A DNA stretch of 19,575 nt from UBA10110 sp964354145 (GTDB lineage Bacteria; Patescibacteriota; Kazan-3B-28; UBA10110), in NCBI GenBank assembly GCA_964354145.1, contig CAYGXX010000008.1:1-19575 (forward strand). Direction: 5' to 3'. A program made the translations under genes and the position numbers. Under the pieces are notes generated by a model that ran no database searches, had not been told where the DNA came from, and saw nothing but the letters and a program-made list of their open reading frames with translations. Of this stretch, positions 18,615-19,575 are shown piece after piece (the stretch's first letter is position 1; every line of letters begins with the position of its first letter).

Positions 18615-19575
18615 CTATTTGATAATCTTAGTCACTACCCCGGCGCCGACCGTCTTCCCGCCTTCCCGAATAGCAAACCGGAGGCCTTCCTCCATGGCGA
18701 CGGGAACAATCAATTTGACCACTAACTTAACCGTGTCACCAGGCATCACCATCTCTTGGCTAGTTGGTAATTCCAATTCACCAGTCACATCGGTAGTGCG
18801 AATGTAAAACTGTGGCTTATAGCCTTTAGTGAAAGGAGTGTGCCGACCGCCTTCCTCTTTACTCAGGACATAGAGCTCAGCCTCAAAATCAGTGTGGGGG
18901 GTGATGGAGCCCGGCTTGGCTAAAACTTGGCCTCTTTCGATCTCATTGCGTTCAATGCCCCGTAGCAGAACACCAATATTGTCTCCCGCTTGACCCTGGT
19001 CTAACATTTTGCGGAACATCTCCACACCAGTGACTACTACTTTCCGGGTGGGCTTCAAACCAACGATTTCAACCTCTTCATTAATCTTCACTATCCCTTG
19101 CTCTACTCTACCCGTGGCTACCGTCCCTCGCCCTTTGATAGAAAAGACATCTTCTACCGGCATCAGGAAAGGCTTGTCTAGCACCCGGACGGGATCAGGA
19201 ATATAGGTATCCATCGCATTTAAGAGATCCCAAATCGGCTTGGTAGCTGCCTCATCACCAGGATTCTCCATCGCCTTGAGGGCAGAACCTCTGATCACCG
19301 GGACTTCCTTGCCCGGAAACTCATATTTAGTTAAGAGATCTCTTATCTCTTCCTCAACTAAGTCAACTAATTCAGGATCATCTACCATATCCGTCTTGTT
19401 GATAAAAACAATCATCCGAGGCACTCCTACCTGATGAGCTAAGAGGATATGTTCTCTGGTCTGCGGCATCGGACCATCAGTTGCTGCCACCACCAAAATA
19501 GCGGCATCCATCTGAGCGGCGCCAGTAATCATATTTTTGATGTAGTCAGCATGACCCGGGCAATCCACGTGAGCA
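18615..19575 (-). CDS. tuf: Elongation factor Tu, 5' end outside the window
   Basis: EF-Tu delivers aminoacyl-tRNA to the ribosome as a GTPase. About 319 C-terminal residues are present, from AHVDCPGHADY (G3 motif) to GVVTKIIK. G4 is NKTD, G5 is SALKA; domains 2 and 3 follow with GRGTVATGRVEQG and the C-terminal VAMEEGLRFAIREGG. The P-loop, the effector region and the start codon (roughly the first 75-80 residues by comparison with E. coli) lie past the right edge. The gene ends with a terminator ahead of rpsJ, in the usual str-S10 order. Confidence 0.97.
   Translation of the reverse strand, partial: AHVDCPGHADYIKNMITGAAQMDAAILVVAATDGPMPQTREHILLAHQVGVPRMIVFINKTDMVDDPELVDLVEEEIRDLLTKYEFPGKEVPVIRGSALKAMENPGDEAATKPIWDLLNAMDTYIPDPVRVLDKPFLMPVEDVFSIKGRGTVATGRVEQGIVKINEEVEIVGLKPTRKVVVTGVEMFRKMLDQGQAGDNIGVLLRGIERNEIERGQVLAKPGSITPHTDFEAELYVLSKEEGGRHTPFTKGYKPQFYIRTTDVTGELELPTSQEMVMPGDTVKLVVKLIVPVAMEEGLRFAIREGGKTVGAGVVTKIIK

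Overview
The window is almost entirely one ribosomal-protein superoperon read on the minus strand, from the right edge to the left edge. From right to left (5' to 3' of the transcript) it carries tuf (cut by the window end), rpsJ, rplC, rplD, rplW, rplB, rpsS, rplV, rpsC, rplP, rpmC, rpsQ, rplN, rplX, rplE, rpsN, rpsH, rplF, rplR, rpsE, rplO, secY, adk, map, infA, rpmJ, rpsM, rpsK, rpsD, rpoA, rplQ, rplM, rpsI, secE, nusG and rpmG. Then come a 110-residue protein of unknown function, a candidate structured small RNA and a tRNA-Trp. I see no convincing protein gene on the plus strand.

The organism is most likely a member of the Candidate Phyla Radiation (Patescibacteria); this is inference. 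There are only 4 bases between rpsE and rplO, so rpmD (L30) is missing from its usual place, and loss of L30 is known across that group. Genes overlap or abut almost everywhere, Adk is the short-LID form, S14 is the zinc form, S4 has lost its zinc cysteines, and several proteins carry low-complexity tails. Recognisable Shine-Dalgarno sites are few (rplB, rpoA, the 110-residue gene).

Right part (about 6600-19575): S10, spc and alpha-type clusters in near-classical order. tuf is separated from rpsJ by a rho-independent terminator. Two non-coding gaps stand out here: rpsJ-rplC holds a long hairpin, and rplN-rplX holds an 11-bp inverted repeat whose distal arm covers the start of rplX and competes with a local hairpin. 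A near-consensus promoter overlaps the end of map and should drive infA separately.

Middle part (about 1240-6600): rpmJ-rpsM-rpsK-rpsD-rpoA-rplQ-rplM-rpsI is followed by secE-nusG-rpmG, which elsewhere usually sits at another locus. The secE leader is an 88-bp array of degenerate 8-bp repeats. A palindromic dispersed element sits in frame inside the N-terminal tail of NusG, and a sister copy in opposite orientation lies between nusG and rpmG.

Left part (1-1240): this is the least ordinary stretch. It holds three or four small transcription units, each with its own extended -10 promoter (TGnTAnnnT) and, for the two central ones, its own terminator: the 110-residue gene, a roughly 145-nt structured RNA, an unexplained leader starting with a large hairpin, and tRNA-Trp. 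The promoter of the unexplained unit is a near-copy of the tRNA-Trp promoter.
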